From assembly GCA_946886865.1 (NCBI GenBank), contig CAMPJI010000025.1, positions 1-29,855 on the forward strand: a stretch of DNA of 29,855 nt. Reading direction: 5' to 3'. The notes under the pieces were generated by a model, which worked only from the letters and a program-made list of their open reading frames with translations, made no database searches and was not told the origin of the DNA. Both the position numbers and the translations under genes were made by a program. This document shows, one piece after another, positions 1 to 9,640 of this stretch. This stretch comes from an uncultured Lysobacterales bacterium. Its GTDB lineage: Bacteria; Pseudomonadota; Gammaproteobacteria; Xanthomonadales; Xanthomonadaceae. The first letter of the stretch is position 1. Each line of letters starts with the position of its first letter.

Positions 1-1676
1 TGAAGTACGTGACCATCATCATGCGCGCCGACAACGAAGGCGAGGGCGGGATCATGGCGCTGATGGCGCTGGCCCAGCGCAGCCTCGCGTCGGGGTCGCG
101 GTCGGCCTACCTGGTGGGCATCCTCGGCATCTTCGGAGCGTCGCTGTTCTTCGGCGACGGCGTGATCACCCCGGCCATTTCGGTGCTCTCGGCGGTGGAG
201 GGCCTGGAGGTCGTCGCGCCGCAGCTGCATGACTGGATCGTGCCGGTCACGCTGCTGGTGCTGGTCAGCCTGTTCGCCACGCAGCGTTACGGTACCGAGA
301 AGGTGGGGCGCGTATTTGGCCCGATCACCGTGACGTGGTTCGTCGTGCTGGCGGTGCTCGGCGTGGTCAACATCCTGCACGAGCCGGAAGTCCTCAACGC
401 CATCAACCCCTGGTGGGCGGTGCGCTTCTTCTACGCGCACAGCCTGGGTGGCGTGTTCATCCTGGGCGCGGTGGTGCTGGCGGTGACCGGTGGCGAGGCC
501 ATCTACACCGACATGGGCCACTTCGGCGCCAAGCCCATCCGCTACGGCTGGTACTTCTTTGTGCTGCCGGCGCTGATGCTGAACTATTTGGGGCAGGGCG
601 CGCTGGTGCTCGAGGACCCGACCGCGATCCGCAACCCCTTCTACATCGGCGTACCCGAATGGGGCCGCTGGCCGATGATCGCGCTGGCCACCGCCGCCAC
701 CGTCATCGCCTCGCAGGCAGTGATCACCGGCGGCTTTTCGGTGGCACGCCAGGCCATGCAGCTGGGCTACATCCCGCGCATGCAGATCAAGCACACCTCC
801 AGCGACACGATCGGGCAGATCTACATTCCCGGCATCAACTGGCTGATGATGGTGATCGTCATCCTGCTGGTGCTGACGTTCCGCACCTCGTCGAACCTGG
901 CGACCGCCTACGGCATCTCGGTGTCGATGACCATGCTCATCGACACGCTGCTGCTGGCGATCGTCGCGCGCGCGCTGTGGCCGCGCTGGCGGCTGTGGGT
1001 GCTGCCGCTGTGCGTGGTGTTCCTGGTGGCGGACGTCGGCTTCGTGATCGCCAACGGCGCCAAGATCCTGCAGGGCGGCTGGTTCCCTGTGATCCTGGGC
1101 ATCACGCTGTTCACCCTGCTGCGCACGTGGCGTCGTGGCCGCAAGCTGCTGCGCGACGAGGTGCAGAAGGAAGGCATCCAGCTGGGCACCTTCCTGCCGG
1201 GGCTGATGCTGGCGCCGCCGGTGCGGGTGCCGGGCACGGCGGTGTTCCTCACCGCCGACCCCAACGTCGTGCCGCACGCCCTGATGCACAACCTCAAGCA
1301 CAACAAGGTGCTGCACGAGCGCAACGTGTTCCTGACAGTGGAGACGCTGGACGTGCCCTACGCGCACCGGCGGCTGAAAATGGAAGCCATCGGCGACGAG
1401 TTCCACCGTGTCATCGTCCGCTTCGGTTTCATGGAGACGCCGGACGTGCCGATGGCGCTGATGCGCAGTTGCGACCAGGGCGGCATCTATTTCGACCCGA
1501 TGGACACCACCTACTTCGCCAGCCGCGAGACGATCGTGGCGATGGCCAAGCGTGGCATGCCGATCTGGCGCGACCGGCTGTTCGCGGTCATGCACCGCAA
1601 CGCCGCGTCGGCCACCGGGTTCTTCCGCATTCCGGGCAACCGGCTGGTGGAGCTCGGCGCGCAGGTCGAGATCTAG
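1..1676 (+). CDS. kup: Kup-family potassium transporter, 5' end outside the window
   Basis: Low-affinity K+/H+ symporter of the inner membrane. The reading frame is already open at the window edge (codons Lys-Tyr-Val before the first possible GTG at 9), and the first visible residues ([18 protein letters not shown]) correspond to the region after the first two membrane segments of Kup proteins. The true start therefore lies about 70 residues upstream. About 557 residues are visible, against about 620-630 usual for the family. Visible signatures are the [19 protein letters not shown] stretch, about ten further hydrophobic segments up to about residue 375, and a soluble C-terminal domain of about 180 residues ending in ELGAQVEI, as in Kup. 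It ends 24 bases from the convergent stop codon of ktrA, so three K+ uptake genes lie together. Identification is firm; only the N-terminus is unseen. Confidence 0.96.
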   Translation, partial: KYVTIIMRADNEGEGGIMALMALAQRSLASGSRSAYLVGILGIFGASLFFGDGVITPAISVLSAVEGLEVVAPQLHDWIVPVTLLVLVSLFATQRYGTEKVGRVFGPITVTWFVVLAVLGVVNILHEPEVLNAINPWWAVRFFYAHSLGGVFILGAVVLAVTGGEAIYTDMGHFGAKPIRYGWYFFVLPALMLNYLGQGALVLEDPTAIRNPFYIGVPEWGRWPMIALATAATVIASQAVITGGFSVARQAMQLGYIPRMQIKHTSSDTIGQIYIPGINWLMMVIVILLVLTFRTSSNLATAYGISVSMTMLIDTLLLAIVARALWPRWRLWVLPLCVVFLVADVGFVIANGAKILQGGWFPVILGITLFTLLRTWRRGRKLLRDEVQKEGIQLGTFLPGLMLAPPVRVPGTAVFLTADPNVVPHALMHNLKHNKVLHERNVFLTVETLDVPYAHRRLKMEAIGDEFHRVIVRFGFMETPDVPMALMRSCDQGGIYFDPMDTTYFASRETIVAMAKRGMPIWRDRLFAVMHRNAASATGFFRIPGNRLVELGAQVEI

Positions 1677-1700
1677 CGAGCGCCGGCCCGCGCGCGTGCC

Positions 1701-2375
1701 TCAGTCGAGCGCGGCGAAGGTTTCCACGTGGCCGGTGGGGCCGGACACGATCAGCAGGTCGCCGTGCTCGATGAGCGTGTCGGCCTTGGCGTAGGTGAAG
1801 TCCATCCGTGCCCGCTTCACGCCGACCACCGTCACGCCGTACTTGCTGCGCAGCGCCGACTCGCTCAGCGTCTTGCCGTGCGATTCGCGCGGCGCGCGGG
1901 TCTTGGCGATGGCGAAGCCGTCGTCGAACTCGATGAAGTCGATCATCCGGCCGGTGACCAGGTGGGCGACGCGCTCGCCCATGGCCGCCTCCGGGTAGAC
2001 CACGTGGTGCGCGCCGGTGCGCTCCAGGATGCGGCCGTGCTTCTCGGTGGTCGCCTTGGCCCAGATGTCGCCGATGCCGACCTCCTCCAGCGCCAGCACG
2101 GTCAGCACGCTGGCTTCCACGTCGCTGCCGATGCCGACCACCGCGCGCGAGAACTCGCCCACGCCCAGCTGCCGCAGGACCTCGCCCCGGGTGCTGTCGG
2201 CCTGCACCACGTGGGTGAGGCGGCTGGCCCAGTGCTGCACGACGTCGGCGTCCTCGTCGATGCCCAGCACCTCGTGCCCGAGCCGCAGCAACGAGTCGGC
2301 CACCGCGCTGCCGAAGCGGCCCAGCCCGATGACGACGACGCTGTCGGTGTGTACCGCCTTGGGTTGTCTAGCCAA
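1701..2375 (-). CDS. ktrA: KtrA/TrkA-type regulatory subunit of potassium channel
   Basis: Cytosolic nucleotide-binding ring subunit that gates the partner K+ channel KtrB. It is 224 residues, the usual single-RCK length (TrkA of E. coli is a tandem of about 458), hence the KtrA name. An N-terminal Rossmann RCK_N domain (about 11-130) carries the GLGRFGSAVADSLL dinucleotide-binding loop and an acidic residue at the end of strand 2 (LGIDEDAD). An RCK_C domain (about 140-222) follows. The start codon at 2375 lies inside the end of ktrB: the genes overlap by 8 bases, so translation is probably coupled and ktrB-ktrA form one leftward operon. Ligand (ATP/ADP or NAD(H), c-di-AMP) cannot be read from the sequence. 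Confidence 0.93.
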   Translation of the reverse strand: MARQPKAVHTDSVVVIGLGRFGSAVADSLLRLGHEVLGIDEDADVVQHWASRLTHVVQADSTRGEVLRQLGVGEFSRAVVGIGSDVEASVLTVLALEEVGIGDIWAKATTEKHGRILERTGAHHVVYPEAAMGERVAHLVTGRMIDFIEFDDGFAIAKTRAPRESHGKTLSESALRSKYGVTVVGVKRARMDFTYAKADTLIEHGDLLIVSGPTGHVETFAALD

Positions 2376-3693
2376 CGATGGGGTGCTCCTCTGGATAGCG
2401 GTAGGCGCGCGGACGGCTGCGCAGCGCCAGGGCGGTGGCGACGGTGATGGTACCGACGCGGCCGACGAACATCAGCGCCACCAGCACCAGCTGCGCGGCC
2501 GGTGGCAATTGCGCGGTGATGCCCGTGGACAGCCCGACGGTGGCGAAGGCCGAGATCGCCTCGAACATCAGCACCTCCAGCGGCAGTGCGGTCAGCGCCA
2601 TCAGCGCCAGCGTCGCGAACGCCAGCACCGCCACGCCCAGCAGCACCACGGTCAGGGCCTGGCGTTGCGCATCCACGGCGATGCGACGACGGAACGCGGT
2701 GACGTCGCGTTGCCCGCGCACTTCGGCCCACACGACGAAGCCGAGCAGGAAGAAGGTCGTCACCTTGATGCCGCCGGCCGTGCCCGCGCTGCCGCCACCA
2801 ATGAACATCAGTACGTAGTGCAGCGCCCAGGTTTCCGACGCCATGGCGCCCACGTCGACGGTGTTGAATCCCGCCGTGCGCGCGCTGACGGAGTGGAAGG
2901 CCGCGCCCAGCAATTTTCCGGCCACGCCGTGCTCGGCGAGCGTCCGGTGCCACTCCAGCGCGAGGATGGCGAGCATGCCGGCCAGCAGCAGGAAGGCCGT
3001 GCCGGCCAGCGTGACGCGGGTGTGGATCGACCACGTCGACCAGCCGCCGGGCTGGCGGTAGATCTCGAACAGCACCGGGAAGCCGACGCCGCCCACCACG
3101 ATCGCCAGCATCACCGGCACCAGCACCACCGGGTCCACCGCGAAGCCGACCAGGCTGTCGGAAAACGTCGAGAAGCCGGCGTTGTTGAAGGCCGATACCG
3201 CGTGGAAGACGCCGTTCCACAGGGCCCGTCCCAGCGGTTCGCCGTAGCCGAGGTGGAACTGGAGCGTCAGCACGACCGCGACGGCCGCCTCGACCGCAAG
3301 CGTCACCGCCAGGATCAGCTTGAGCACGCCCATCACGTCCCCGAGCCCCAGGCTCCGGGTTTCGGCCTGGGCCACCAGGCGCGTGGCCAGCCGCAGCCGC
3401 TGGGACACGAGCAGGCCCAGCAGGGTGGCGCCGGTCATGATGCCGAAGCCGCCCACCTGGAACAGCAGCAGGATCACGCCCTGGCCGAAGGGCGACCACG
3501 CGGTGCCGGTGTCGACCACGGCCAGGCCGGTGACGCACACGGCCGATGTCGCGGTGAACAGGGCGGTCAGCCACGGCGCGCTGCCGTCGGCGGCCCACGC
3601 CGCCGGCAGCATGAGCAGGCCGGTGCCCAGGGCAATGGCGGCGAGGAAGGCCAGCGGCACCAGCCGGGCGGGGTGTTGGATCCCGTGTCGCAT
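2368..3693 (-). CDS. ktrB: KtrB/TrkH-type potassium channel subunit
   Basis: Inner-membrane K+ (possibly Na+-dependent) uptake channel subunit. All four pseudo-repeat pore loops of the TrkH/KtrB superfamily are visible: [14 protein letters not shown] (filter VTGL at about 54-57), [18 protein letters not shown] and [10 protein letters not shown]. About eight membrane segments separate them, and the length of 441 residues fits KtrB. I chose ATG 3693 ([14 protein letters not shown]), because the family N-terminus starts just before the first membrane helix. A GTG at 3747 would add 18 residues, but it sits beside a good -10 hexamer (CACAAT, 3738-3743) and is probably untranscribed. Its 3' end overlaps ktrA by 8 bases. 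It is divergent from ruvB. Confidence 0.92.
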   Translation of the reverse strand: MRHGIQHPARLVPLAFLAAIALGTGLLMLPAAWAADGSAPWLTALFTATSAVCVTGLAVVDTGTAWSPFGQGVILLLFQVGGFGIMTGATLLGLLVSQRLRLATRLVAQAETRSLGLGDVMGVLKLILAVTLAVEAAVAVVLTLQFHLGYGEPLGRALWNGVFHAVSAFNNAGFSTFSDSLVGFAVDPVVLVPVMLAIVVGGVGFPVLFEIYRQPGGWSTWSIHTRVTLAGTAFLLLAGMLAILALEWHRTLAEHGVAGKLLGAAFHSVSARTAGFNTVDVGAMASETWALHYVLMFIGGGSAGTAGGIKVTTFFLLGFVVWAEVRGQRDVTAFRRRIAVDAQRQALTVVLLGVAVLAFATLALMALTALPLEVLMFEAISAFATVGLSTGITAQLPPAAQLVLVALMFVGRVGTITVATALALRSRPRAYRYPEEHPIVG

Positions 3694-3737
3694 CCGAATG
3701 CGGGTCAGCGCGCTCCTGGACGCGGCATGGCGCGCGG

Positions 3738-3766
3738 ATTGTGCCACCCGTGCCCGGTCGCGGCGA
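3738..3766 (-). promoter_or_regulatory. Putative ktrBA promoter
   Basis: On the minus strand a CACAAT -10 hexamer (3738-3743) follows, with a 17-base spacer, a poor TCGCCG -35 (3761-3766). Transcription would begin near 3731, giving a leader of about 38 bases before ATG 3693. The -10 is convincing and the -35 weak. Confidence 0.4.
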
Positions 3767-3806
3767 GCGCTGCCGGCCGCGCGCCGCGCGTGCGACCATG
3801 CACGCC

Positions 3807-4826
3807 ATGACCGACGACCGCATCATCGCGCCCGCCGCCACCCGCGAGGACGACCTGGCCGAGGCCTCCATCCGGCCGCGCGTGCTGGACGAATACCTCG
3901 GCCAGCAGCCCGTCCGCGAGCAGATGAAGATCTACATCGAGGCCGCCAAGGGCCGGGGCGAGGCACTCGACCACGTGCTGATCTTCGGCCCGCCCGGGCT
4001 GGGCAAGACCACGCTCAGCCACGTCATCGCCAACGAACTGGGCGTCAACCTGCGCGTGACGTCCGGCCCGGTGATCGAGAAGGCGGGCGATCTGGCGGCG
4101 CTGCTGACCAACCTGCAGCCGCACGACGTGCTGTTCGTCGACGAGATCCACCGTCTATCGCCCGTGGTGGAGGAGGTGCTGTACCCGGCGATGGAGGACT
4201 TCCAGATCGACATCATGATCGGCGAGGGCCCCGCGGCCCGCTCGATCAAGCTCGACCTGCCGCCGTTCACCCTGATCGGCGCCACCACCCGCGCCGGCCT
4301 GCTGACCGCGCCGCTGCGCGACCGCTTCGGCATCGTCCAGCGCCTGCAGTTCTACAGCGCCGAGGAGCTGACGCGGATCGTGCGTCGCTCGGCGCAGATC
4401 CTGGGGATCGATTGCGAACCCGAGGGCGCGGGCGAGATCGCCCGGCGCTCCCGCGGCACCCCGCGCATCGCCAACCGCCTGCTGCGGCGCGTGCGCGACT
4501 TCGCCCAGGTGCGCGCCGGTGGACGCATCGACCGTGCCACCGCCGATGCCGCGATGCAGATGCTGAAGGTCGACCCCGAGGGTTTCGACGAACTCGACCG
4601 GCGGCTGCTGTCGACGATCATCGAATCGTTCAATGGCGGCCCGGTCGGCGTGGAGTCGCTGGCGGCGGCGCTCAGCGAGGAGCGCGGCACCCTGGAGGAC
4701 GTCATCGAGCCGTTCCTGATCCAGCAGGGCTACCTGGTGCGGACGGCGCGGGGCCGGGCGGCGACGCCGAAGGCCTATCGCCACATGGGCCTGGAGCCCG
4801 TGGGCCGCGACGCCTCGCTGTTCTGA
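3807..4826 (+). CDS. ruvB: Holliday junction branch-migration helicase RuvB
   Basis: Hexameric AAA+ motor that, with RuvA, drives branch migration of Holliday junctions before RuvC cleavage. With the ATG at 3807 it is 339 residues, typical for RuvB. Visible are the Walker [10 protein letters not shown] (61-69), Walker B and box II FVDEIHR (about 111-116), sensor GATTRAG (about 158-164) with the following PLRDRFG arginine finger region, and a C-terminal winged helix ([16 protein letters not shown]). ATG 3798 is an alternative start three codons upstream; MTDDRIIAP matches the family N-terminus better. No clear Shine-Dalgarno sequence precedes either. ruvA and ruvC are not in the window; upstream lies ktrBA in divergent orientation. 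The product is unambiguous. Confidence 0.97.
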   Translation: MTDDRIIAPAATREDDLAEASIRPRVLDEYLGQQPVREQMKIYIEAAKGRGEALDHVLIFGPPGLGKTTLSHVIANELGVNLRVTSGPVIEKAGDLAALLTNLQPHDVLFVDEIHRLSPVVEEVLYPAMEDFQIDIMIGEGPAARSIKLDLPPFTLIGATTRAGLLTAPLRDRFGIVQRLQFYSAEELTRIVRRSAQILGIDCEPEGAGEIARRSRGTPRIANRLLRRVRDFAQVRAGGRIDRATADAAMQMLKVDPEGFDELDRRLLSTIIESFNGGPVGVESLAAALSEERGTLEDVIEPFLIQQGYLVRTARGRAATPKAYRHMGLEPVGRDASLF

Positions 4827-4895
4827 CCTCGTGCTGCCGGGCACCGGGCGGGTGCGGACAGGCAGCGATCACCGCCGACGGAGCAACTTCAAACA

Positions 4896-5303
4896 ATGTT
4901 CAGCCTTCCGGTCCGCGTTTACTGGGAAGATACCGACGCTGGCGGGGTGGTCTACCACGCGCAGTACCTGGCGTTCCTGGAACGTGCGCGCAGCGAATGG
5001 ATGCGCGCCAACGGGTACGGCCAGGACCGGCTCCGGCAGGAGCACGACCTGGTGTTCGCCGTGCGCGCGATGGCGGTGGACTTCCTCAAGCCGGCCCGGC
5101 TGGACGATGCGCTACAGGTCACCGCGCAGTTGCGTGACTGCCGGCGCGCCAGCGCGGTGTTCGATCAGGCCGTGCTGCGCGACGGCGTGACCCTGCTGAC
5201 GGCGCAGGTGCGCGTCGCGGCGCTGGACGCCGGCGGGTTCCGCCCCAAGGCGATCCCGGCCGGGCTGCACACACAACTCAAGGCGTTGGAGCGTCCCGCC
5301 TGA
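4896..5303 (+). CDS. ybgC: Tol-Pal associated acyl-CoA thioesterase YbgC
   Basis: Cytosolic hotdog-fold thioesterase, the conserved first gene of tol-pal operons. The 135 residues contain the YbgC signature YWEDTDAGGVVYHAQYLAFLE, with Asp14 at the position of the catalytic Asp18 of E. coli YbgC, followed by ERARSEWMR and an LKPARLDD stretch as in the family. A GGAG element about 12 bases upstream supports ATG 4896. It stands 69 bases after ruvB and 50 bases before tolQ, heading the Tol cluster. Physiological substrate is uncertain across the family (short acyl-CoAs or acyl-ACP, phospholipid metabolism). Confidence 0.95.
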   Translation: MFSLPVRVYWEDTDAGGVVYHAQYLAFLERARSEWMRANGYGQDRLRQEHDLVFAVRAMAVDFLKPARLDDALQVTAQLRDCRRASAVFDQAVLRDGVTLLTAQVRVAALDAGGFRPKAIPAGLHTQLKALERPA

Positions 5304-5353
5304 AGGGCGCGCGATAACCGGACAACGGCCCCCGGGCCCGGAGAACCACTGGC

Positions 5354-6181
5354 ATGACCGCAACGATGACCGCCCTGCTGGCCACCACCGTCGAGCCGCT
5401 GCCCGAGGAGGCCGTCGGCGCCGTGGCCGAATCGGCGGCCTCCGCCGCCGCGTCCGCGCCGGCCGTACTGGGCAACGACCTGGACCTGCTGCAGCTGGTC
5501 CTGCATGCCTCGATCCCGGTGCAGCTGGTGATGGTGCTGCTGCTGGCGGCGTCGATTGCGTCCTGGGTGATCATCTTCCGCAAGAAAAAGGTGCTCGATC
5601 GCGCCGAGCGCGAGGCCGACCAGTTCGAGGAGCGCTTCTGGTCCGGCGCGGAGTTGTCGAAGCTCTACGCCGGCTCCACCGGACGCAACCGCGAGATCGG
5701 CGGGCTGGAGGCGATCTTCGAGGCCGGCTTCCGCGAGTTCGGCCGCCAGCGCCAGCGCCGTGGAGCCGACAGCCGCATGCAGCTGGAAGGGGCGCAGCGC
5801 GGCATGCGCGTGGCATCGGCGCGCGAGATCGACGGGCTCGAGCACAACCTGGAGTTCCTCGCCAACGTCGGTTCGATCGCGCCCTACGTCGGCCTGTTCG
5901 GCACCGTGTGGGGGATCATGATTTCGTTCCAGGGCCTGGCCAACATGAAGGAGGCGACCATCGCCACCGTCGCCCCGGGCATTTCGGAGGCGCTGATCGC
6001 CACCGCGATGGGCCTGTTCGCCGCCATCCCGGCGGTGTGGGCGTACAACCGCTTCGCCACCAAGGTCGATCGCATCAGCGTGCGCTACGAAGCCTTCTCC
6101 GAGGAGTTCTCCTCGATCCTGGAGCGCCAGTCGCACACCGACGACACCCCGGCCGCCGCGCCGAACGTGCCGCTCCGCTGA
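5354..6181 (+). CDS. tolQ: Tol-Pal proton-channel subunit TolQ
   Basis: Inner-membrane motor subunit of the Tol-Pal system, homologous to ExbB/MotA. With TolR it uses the proton gradient to energise TolA. A first membrane helix spans about residues 47-75 (HASIPVQLVMVLLLAAS). After a cytosolic loop come the paired helices in ANVGSIAPYVGLFGTVWGI and ATAMGLFAAIPAVWAYNRF, the classic MotA/TolQ/ExbB proton channel motifs. At 275 residues it is longer than the 230-residue E. coli protein because of an Ala/Glu-rich N-terminal stretch of about 40 residues. If translation began at ATG 5366 this would shorten by only four residues. GGAGAA upstream could serve as ribosome binding site. Confidence 0.96.
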   Translation: MTATMTALLATTVEPLPEEAVGAVAESAASAAASAPAVLGNDLDLLQLVLHASIPVQLVMVLLLAASIASWVIIFRKKKVLDRAEREADQFEERFWSGAELSKLYAGSTGRNREIGGLEAIFEAGFREFGRQRQRRGADSRMQLEGAQRGMRVASAREIDGLEHNLEFLANVGSIAPYVGLFGTVWGIMISFQGLANMKEATIATVAPGISEALIATAMGLFAAIPAVWAYNRFATKVDRISVRYEAFSEEFSSILERQSHTDDTPAAAPNVPLR

Positions 6182-6231
6182 CCCGCATGGCCCGTCTCGG
6201 GCGTTGAACGCAGCCACACGAGAGAACCGCC

Positions 6232-6674
<443 letters not shown>

Positions 6675-6675
<1 letters not shown>

Positions 6676-7631
6676 TGCGGGAATCGCGCGCCGATACCGC
6701 GCAGGCCGTCGTCCTCGCGATCGGATTGCATGCGCTGCTGCTGGCCGTGCTGTTCTTCGGCATGTGGTTCAGTTCCAGTCGCGAGCAGGTATCGGCGGCC
6801 GGTTCGCCGATCTCGGCCGAGCTGATCGACGCGACCGCGCTGACGGACGCGATGCAGCAGACCCTCGAGGATCGGCCCGAGCCGGCGGTCGAGCCACTGC
6901 CCGAGCCCGAGCCGGAACCTGTGCCCGAGGATGCGGCCCCCTTGCCGCAGCCCGTGCCCGAGCCGGTGCCGGAAGACGCGCCGACGCCGCCGCAGACCGC
7001 GCCGCAGGAGTTCCTGCCCGACCCGGACACCGAGAACCGCGACGCCGTCACCGACCAGCCCACGCCGACCCCGACCGACGAGCGCGAACGGCAGGAGGAG
7101 CGCCGACGCCAGGAGCAGGTCGACCTGACCGAGCAGCGCCGGCAGCAGGAGGCCGAGCGCCAGCGTCGCCTGTCGGAGATGGAGCGCGAGCGCCAGCAGC
7201 AGCTGGCCGACATCCGCCGCCGGCGCGAAGCCGCCGCGCGCGAGGCCGCGCAGGCGCAGGCCCAGCTCGAGAAGATTGCCGAAGCGCGCGCACGCAGCGC
7301 CGCGGAGGCCGCGGCGAGCGCACCGGCCGGCAACAACGGCACGGATACCGGACTGCAGGCGCGATACGCCGCCGCGTTGCAGCAGGCAATCCTGGCCAAG
7401 TGGACCCGGCCGGAAACCGTCCCATTGGGCGCCGCATGCCGCCTCACCATCCGCCAACTGCCGGGCGGCGAGGTCATGAGCGCGGAGGTCTCCAGCCCCT
7501 GCGCGTACGACGAGCAGGGCCGGCGCTCGATCGAGGCGGCCGTCCTGAAGGCCCAGCCGCTGCCGTACGCCGGCTTCGAATCGGTGTTCCAGCGCAACCT
7601 GACGCTGAACTTCCGGGCCGAGGACCGCTGA
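6675..7631 (+). CDS. tolA: Tol-Pal energy-transducing protein TolA
   Basis: Inner-membrane-anchored, periplasm-spanning protein that couples TolQR to TolB-Pal. The order is a membrane helix at about 10-32, a Pro/Glu-rich segment at about 60-130 with repeated PEP/PVPE units, a highly charged Arg/Gln/Glu-rich coiled coil at about 137-220, and a globular C-terminal domain at about 232-318. The last contains Cys255 and Cys276, which match the disulfide pair of TolA domain III. The length of 318 is shorter than E. coli TolA (421) because the long Ala/Lys helix is reduced, and the Pro/Glu segment recalls TonB. Position between tolR and tolB, plus the TolQR partners upstream, makes TolA the correct call rather than TonB. 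Confidence 0.94.
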
Positions 7632-7647
7632 CCGCCCGGATTCAGCT

Positions 7648-7677
7648 TTGAGACAGCGTTCACGCCCAAGCTGTTAA
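7648..7677 (+). promoter_or_regulatory. Possible internal promoter before tolB
   Basis: TTGAGA (7648-7653, five of six to the -35 consensus), an 18-base spacer and TGTTAA (7672-7677) lie 30 bases before tolB in the 76-base tolA-tolB gap. A separate promoter for tolB-pal is known in E. coli; here it is only inferred from the match. Confidence 0.33.
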
Positions 7678-7707
7678 CACTTCCCCGCTCGCTCCCTGGA
7701 CCTGCCG

Positions 7708-9027
7708 ATGAAACGACCCGTGCGCTGGCTCGCCGCGCTGCTTGCCGTCCTGATGCCCTTCGCCGCCTCCGCCCAGCAGCAGGGCCTGGAAATCGACATC
7801 GTCGGCGGCAATGCCGCGGCCCTGCCGATCGCCGTCGTGCCGATGCCCTACCAGGGCGCCGGGGCGGCCCCGGAAACCGATATTTCCGCGGTGATCACCG
7901 CCGATCTCAACCGGTCGGGCCAGTTCCGCGGTCTCCCGCTGGATGACATGGTCGAGCGCCCCAGCCGCGGCAGCGAGGTCAGCTACCCCACGTGGCGTGC
8001 GCTCAACCAGGACTACCTGGTGGTCGGGCGGGTCGCCGATGCCGGCTCCGGCAGCTACCGGGTCGAGTACGAACTGTTCGATATCGCCACCCAGCAGCGC
8101 CTGCTCGGGTTCGCCCTGACCGCGCGCAGCAACGCCATGCGTGACGTTGCCCACCAGATCGCCGACGCGGTCTACGAGAAAATCCTGGGCGTGCCCGGGG
8201 CGTTCTTTACCCGCATTGCCTATGTCACGGCGACTGGTGTCGGGCAGGGCAGCCAGTACGCCCTGATGGTGGCCGATTCGGACGGCTATAACCCGCAGAC
8301 CGTGGTGCGCTCGTCCGAGCCGCTGCTTTCGCCGTCGTGGAGCCCCGACGGCGGCCGCCTGGCGTACGTCAGCTTCGAGGGCGGCAGCTCGTCGATCTAC
8401 ATCCAGAACATCGCTTCGGGCAGCCGCGAACAGATCGCGCGCTTCCGCGGCATCAACGGCGCCCCGGCGTTTTCGCCCGACGGCCGCCGTCTGGCACTGA
8501 CGCTGTCGCGCAGCGGCAACCCGGAGATCTACGTGATGGACCTGGGCAGCCGCGCGCTGACCCAACTGACCAACCATTTCGGCATCGATACCGAGCCGTC
8601 CTGGAGCGCCGACGGCAGTTCGATCTATTTCACCTCCGACCGCGGCGGCAATCCCCAGATCTACCGGGTCGCCGCCAGCGGCGGCAGCGCCAGCCGCGTC
8701 ACGTTCCAGGGCAGCTACAACGCCAGCGCGAGCGTGTCCTACGATGGCAAGAAGATCGCCACCGCGCAGGGCGCCGGCAACAACTACCGCATTGCGCTCA
8801 TGGACAGCACGCTGGGGTCGGCGCGCTGGAGCACGCTGTCGCCGGGTTCGCTGGACGAGTCCCCGAGCTTCGCGCCCAATGCCAGCATGATCCTCTATGC
8901 TGCGCGTGAAGGCGGCAGGGGCGTGCTGTACGCGGTGTCCGCCGACGGGCGTGTCCGACAGCGCCTGGTGCTGGCCGACGGCAATGTGCGCGAGCCCTCC
9001 TGGGGCCCGTACCGCACGCCCCGTTGA
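7708..9027 (+). CDS. tolB: Tol-Pal periplasmic beta-propeller protein TolB
   Basis: Periplasmic protein that shuttles between Pal and TolA. A Sec signal peptide (MKRPVRWLAALLAVLMPFAASA, cleavage before QQQGLEID) precedes an N-terminal alpha/beta domain (about 25-165) and a six-bladed propeller (about 170-435). The propeller shows repeated PD40-type units such as LSPSWSPDGGRLAYVSFEGG, PAFSPDGRRLALTLSRSGN and EPSWSADGSSIYFTSDRGG. The length of 439 residues is standard. The exported N-terminus that normally contacts TolA (EID...) is retained. It lies 76 bases after tolA and 103 before pal. Confidence 0.97.
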   Translation: MKRPVRWLAALLAVLMPFAASAQQQGLEIDIVGGNAAALPIAVVPMPYQGAGAAPETDISAVITADLNRSGQFRGLPLDDMVERPSRGSEVSYPTWRALNQDYLVVGRVADAGSGSYRVEYELFDIATQQRLLGFALTARSNAMRDVAHQIADAVYEKILGVPGAFFTRIAYVTATGVGQGSQYALMVADSDGYNPQTVVRSSEPLLSPSWSPDGGRLAYVSFEGGSSSIYIQNIASGSREQIARFRGINGAPAFSPDGRRLALTLSRSGNPEIYVMDLGSRALTQLTNHFGIDTEPSWSADGSSIYFTSDRGGNPQIYRVAASGGSASRVTFQGSYNASASVSYDGKKIATAQGAGNNYRIALMDSTLGSARWSTLSPGSLDESPSFAPNASMILYAAREGGRGVLYAVSADGRVRQRLVLADGNVREPSWGPYRTPR

Positions 9028-9130
9028 GGTCGGGCCTGCCTGCACGATGCCACCCGCCATGATTCGTTGTTGATCACGCAGTACCCACCCTGAAACGCCT
9101 CGCTCACGCAGAAAACGACAAGGAAATCCC

Positions 9131-9640
9131 ATGAACCGTTCCGCCCGCCTCATCGCCGCTGCCGCGCTCTGCACCCTGGCCGTCGCCTGCTCCAAGAAGG
9201 TCAAGGAAGAGCCGGTGGTCGACACGACCCCGACCGCTCCGGCGACCGACACCGCCACCACCCCGGGTGCTTACACCCCGGAAGACCTCAACACGGATGC
9301 CTGCCTGCGCCAGCGCACGATCTACTTCGACCTGGACCAGGACACGCTGCGTCCGGAGTTCCAGGCCATCGTCGGCTGCCATGCCAAGTACCTGCGTGAC
9401 CGTCCGTCCTCGCGCATGACGCTGGAAGGCCATGCCGACGAGCGCGGCAGCCGCGAGTACAACATGGGCCTGGCAGAGCGCCGCGGCAACTCGGCGTCCT
9501 CGGCGGTGCAGGCCAATGGCGGTTCGGGCAGCCAGATCACGGTGACCAGCTACGGTGAAGAACGCCCGACCTGCACCGAGTCCGGTGAAGACTGCTGGGC
9601 GAAGAACCGCCGCGTCGAGATCATCTACACCGCGCAGTGA
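9131..9640 (+). CDS. pal: Peptidoglycan-associated lipoprotein Pal
   Basis: Outer-membrane lipoprotein that binds peptidoglycan non-covalently and is recruited by TolB/TolA to division sites. A lipoprotein signal (LCTLAVAC, lipidated Cys20) is followed by a Thr/Pro/Ala-rich tether (about 28-50) and an OmpA-like domain (about 58-169). That domain has the TIYFDLDQDTL strand and GHADERGSREYNMGLAERR, which includes the Asp and Arg that bind meso-diaminopimelate. AGGAAA before ATG 9131 is a good ribosome binding site. The residue after the lipidated Cys is Ser, which favours outer-membrane sorting. Its stop overlaps the cpoB start by one base (TGATG). Confidence 0.97.
   Translation: MNRSARLIAAAALCTLAVACSKKVKEEPVVDTTPTAPATDTATTPGAYTPEDLNTDACLRQRTIYFDLDQDTLRPEFQAIVGCHAKYLRDRPSSRMTLEGHADERGSREYNMGLAERRGNSASSAVQANGGSGSQITVTSYGEERPTCTESGEDCWAKNRRVEIIYTAQ

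Noticed and set aside
4841..4855. Hairpin between ruvB and ybgC as a terminator.
   Set aside because: It has only five pairs (GCACC/GGTGC) and no T-run.
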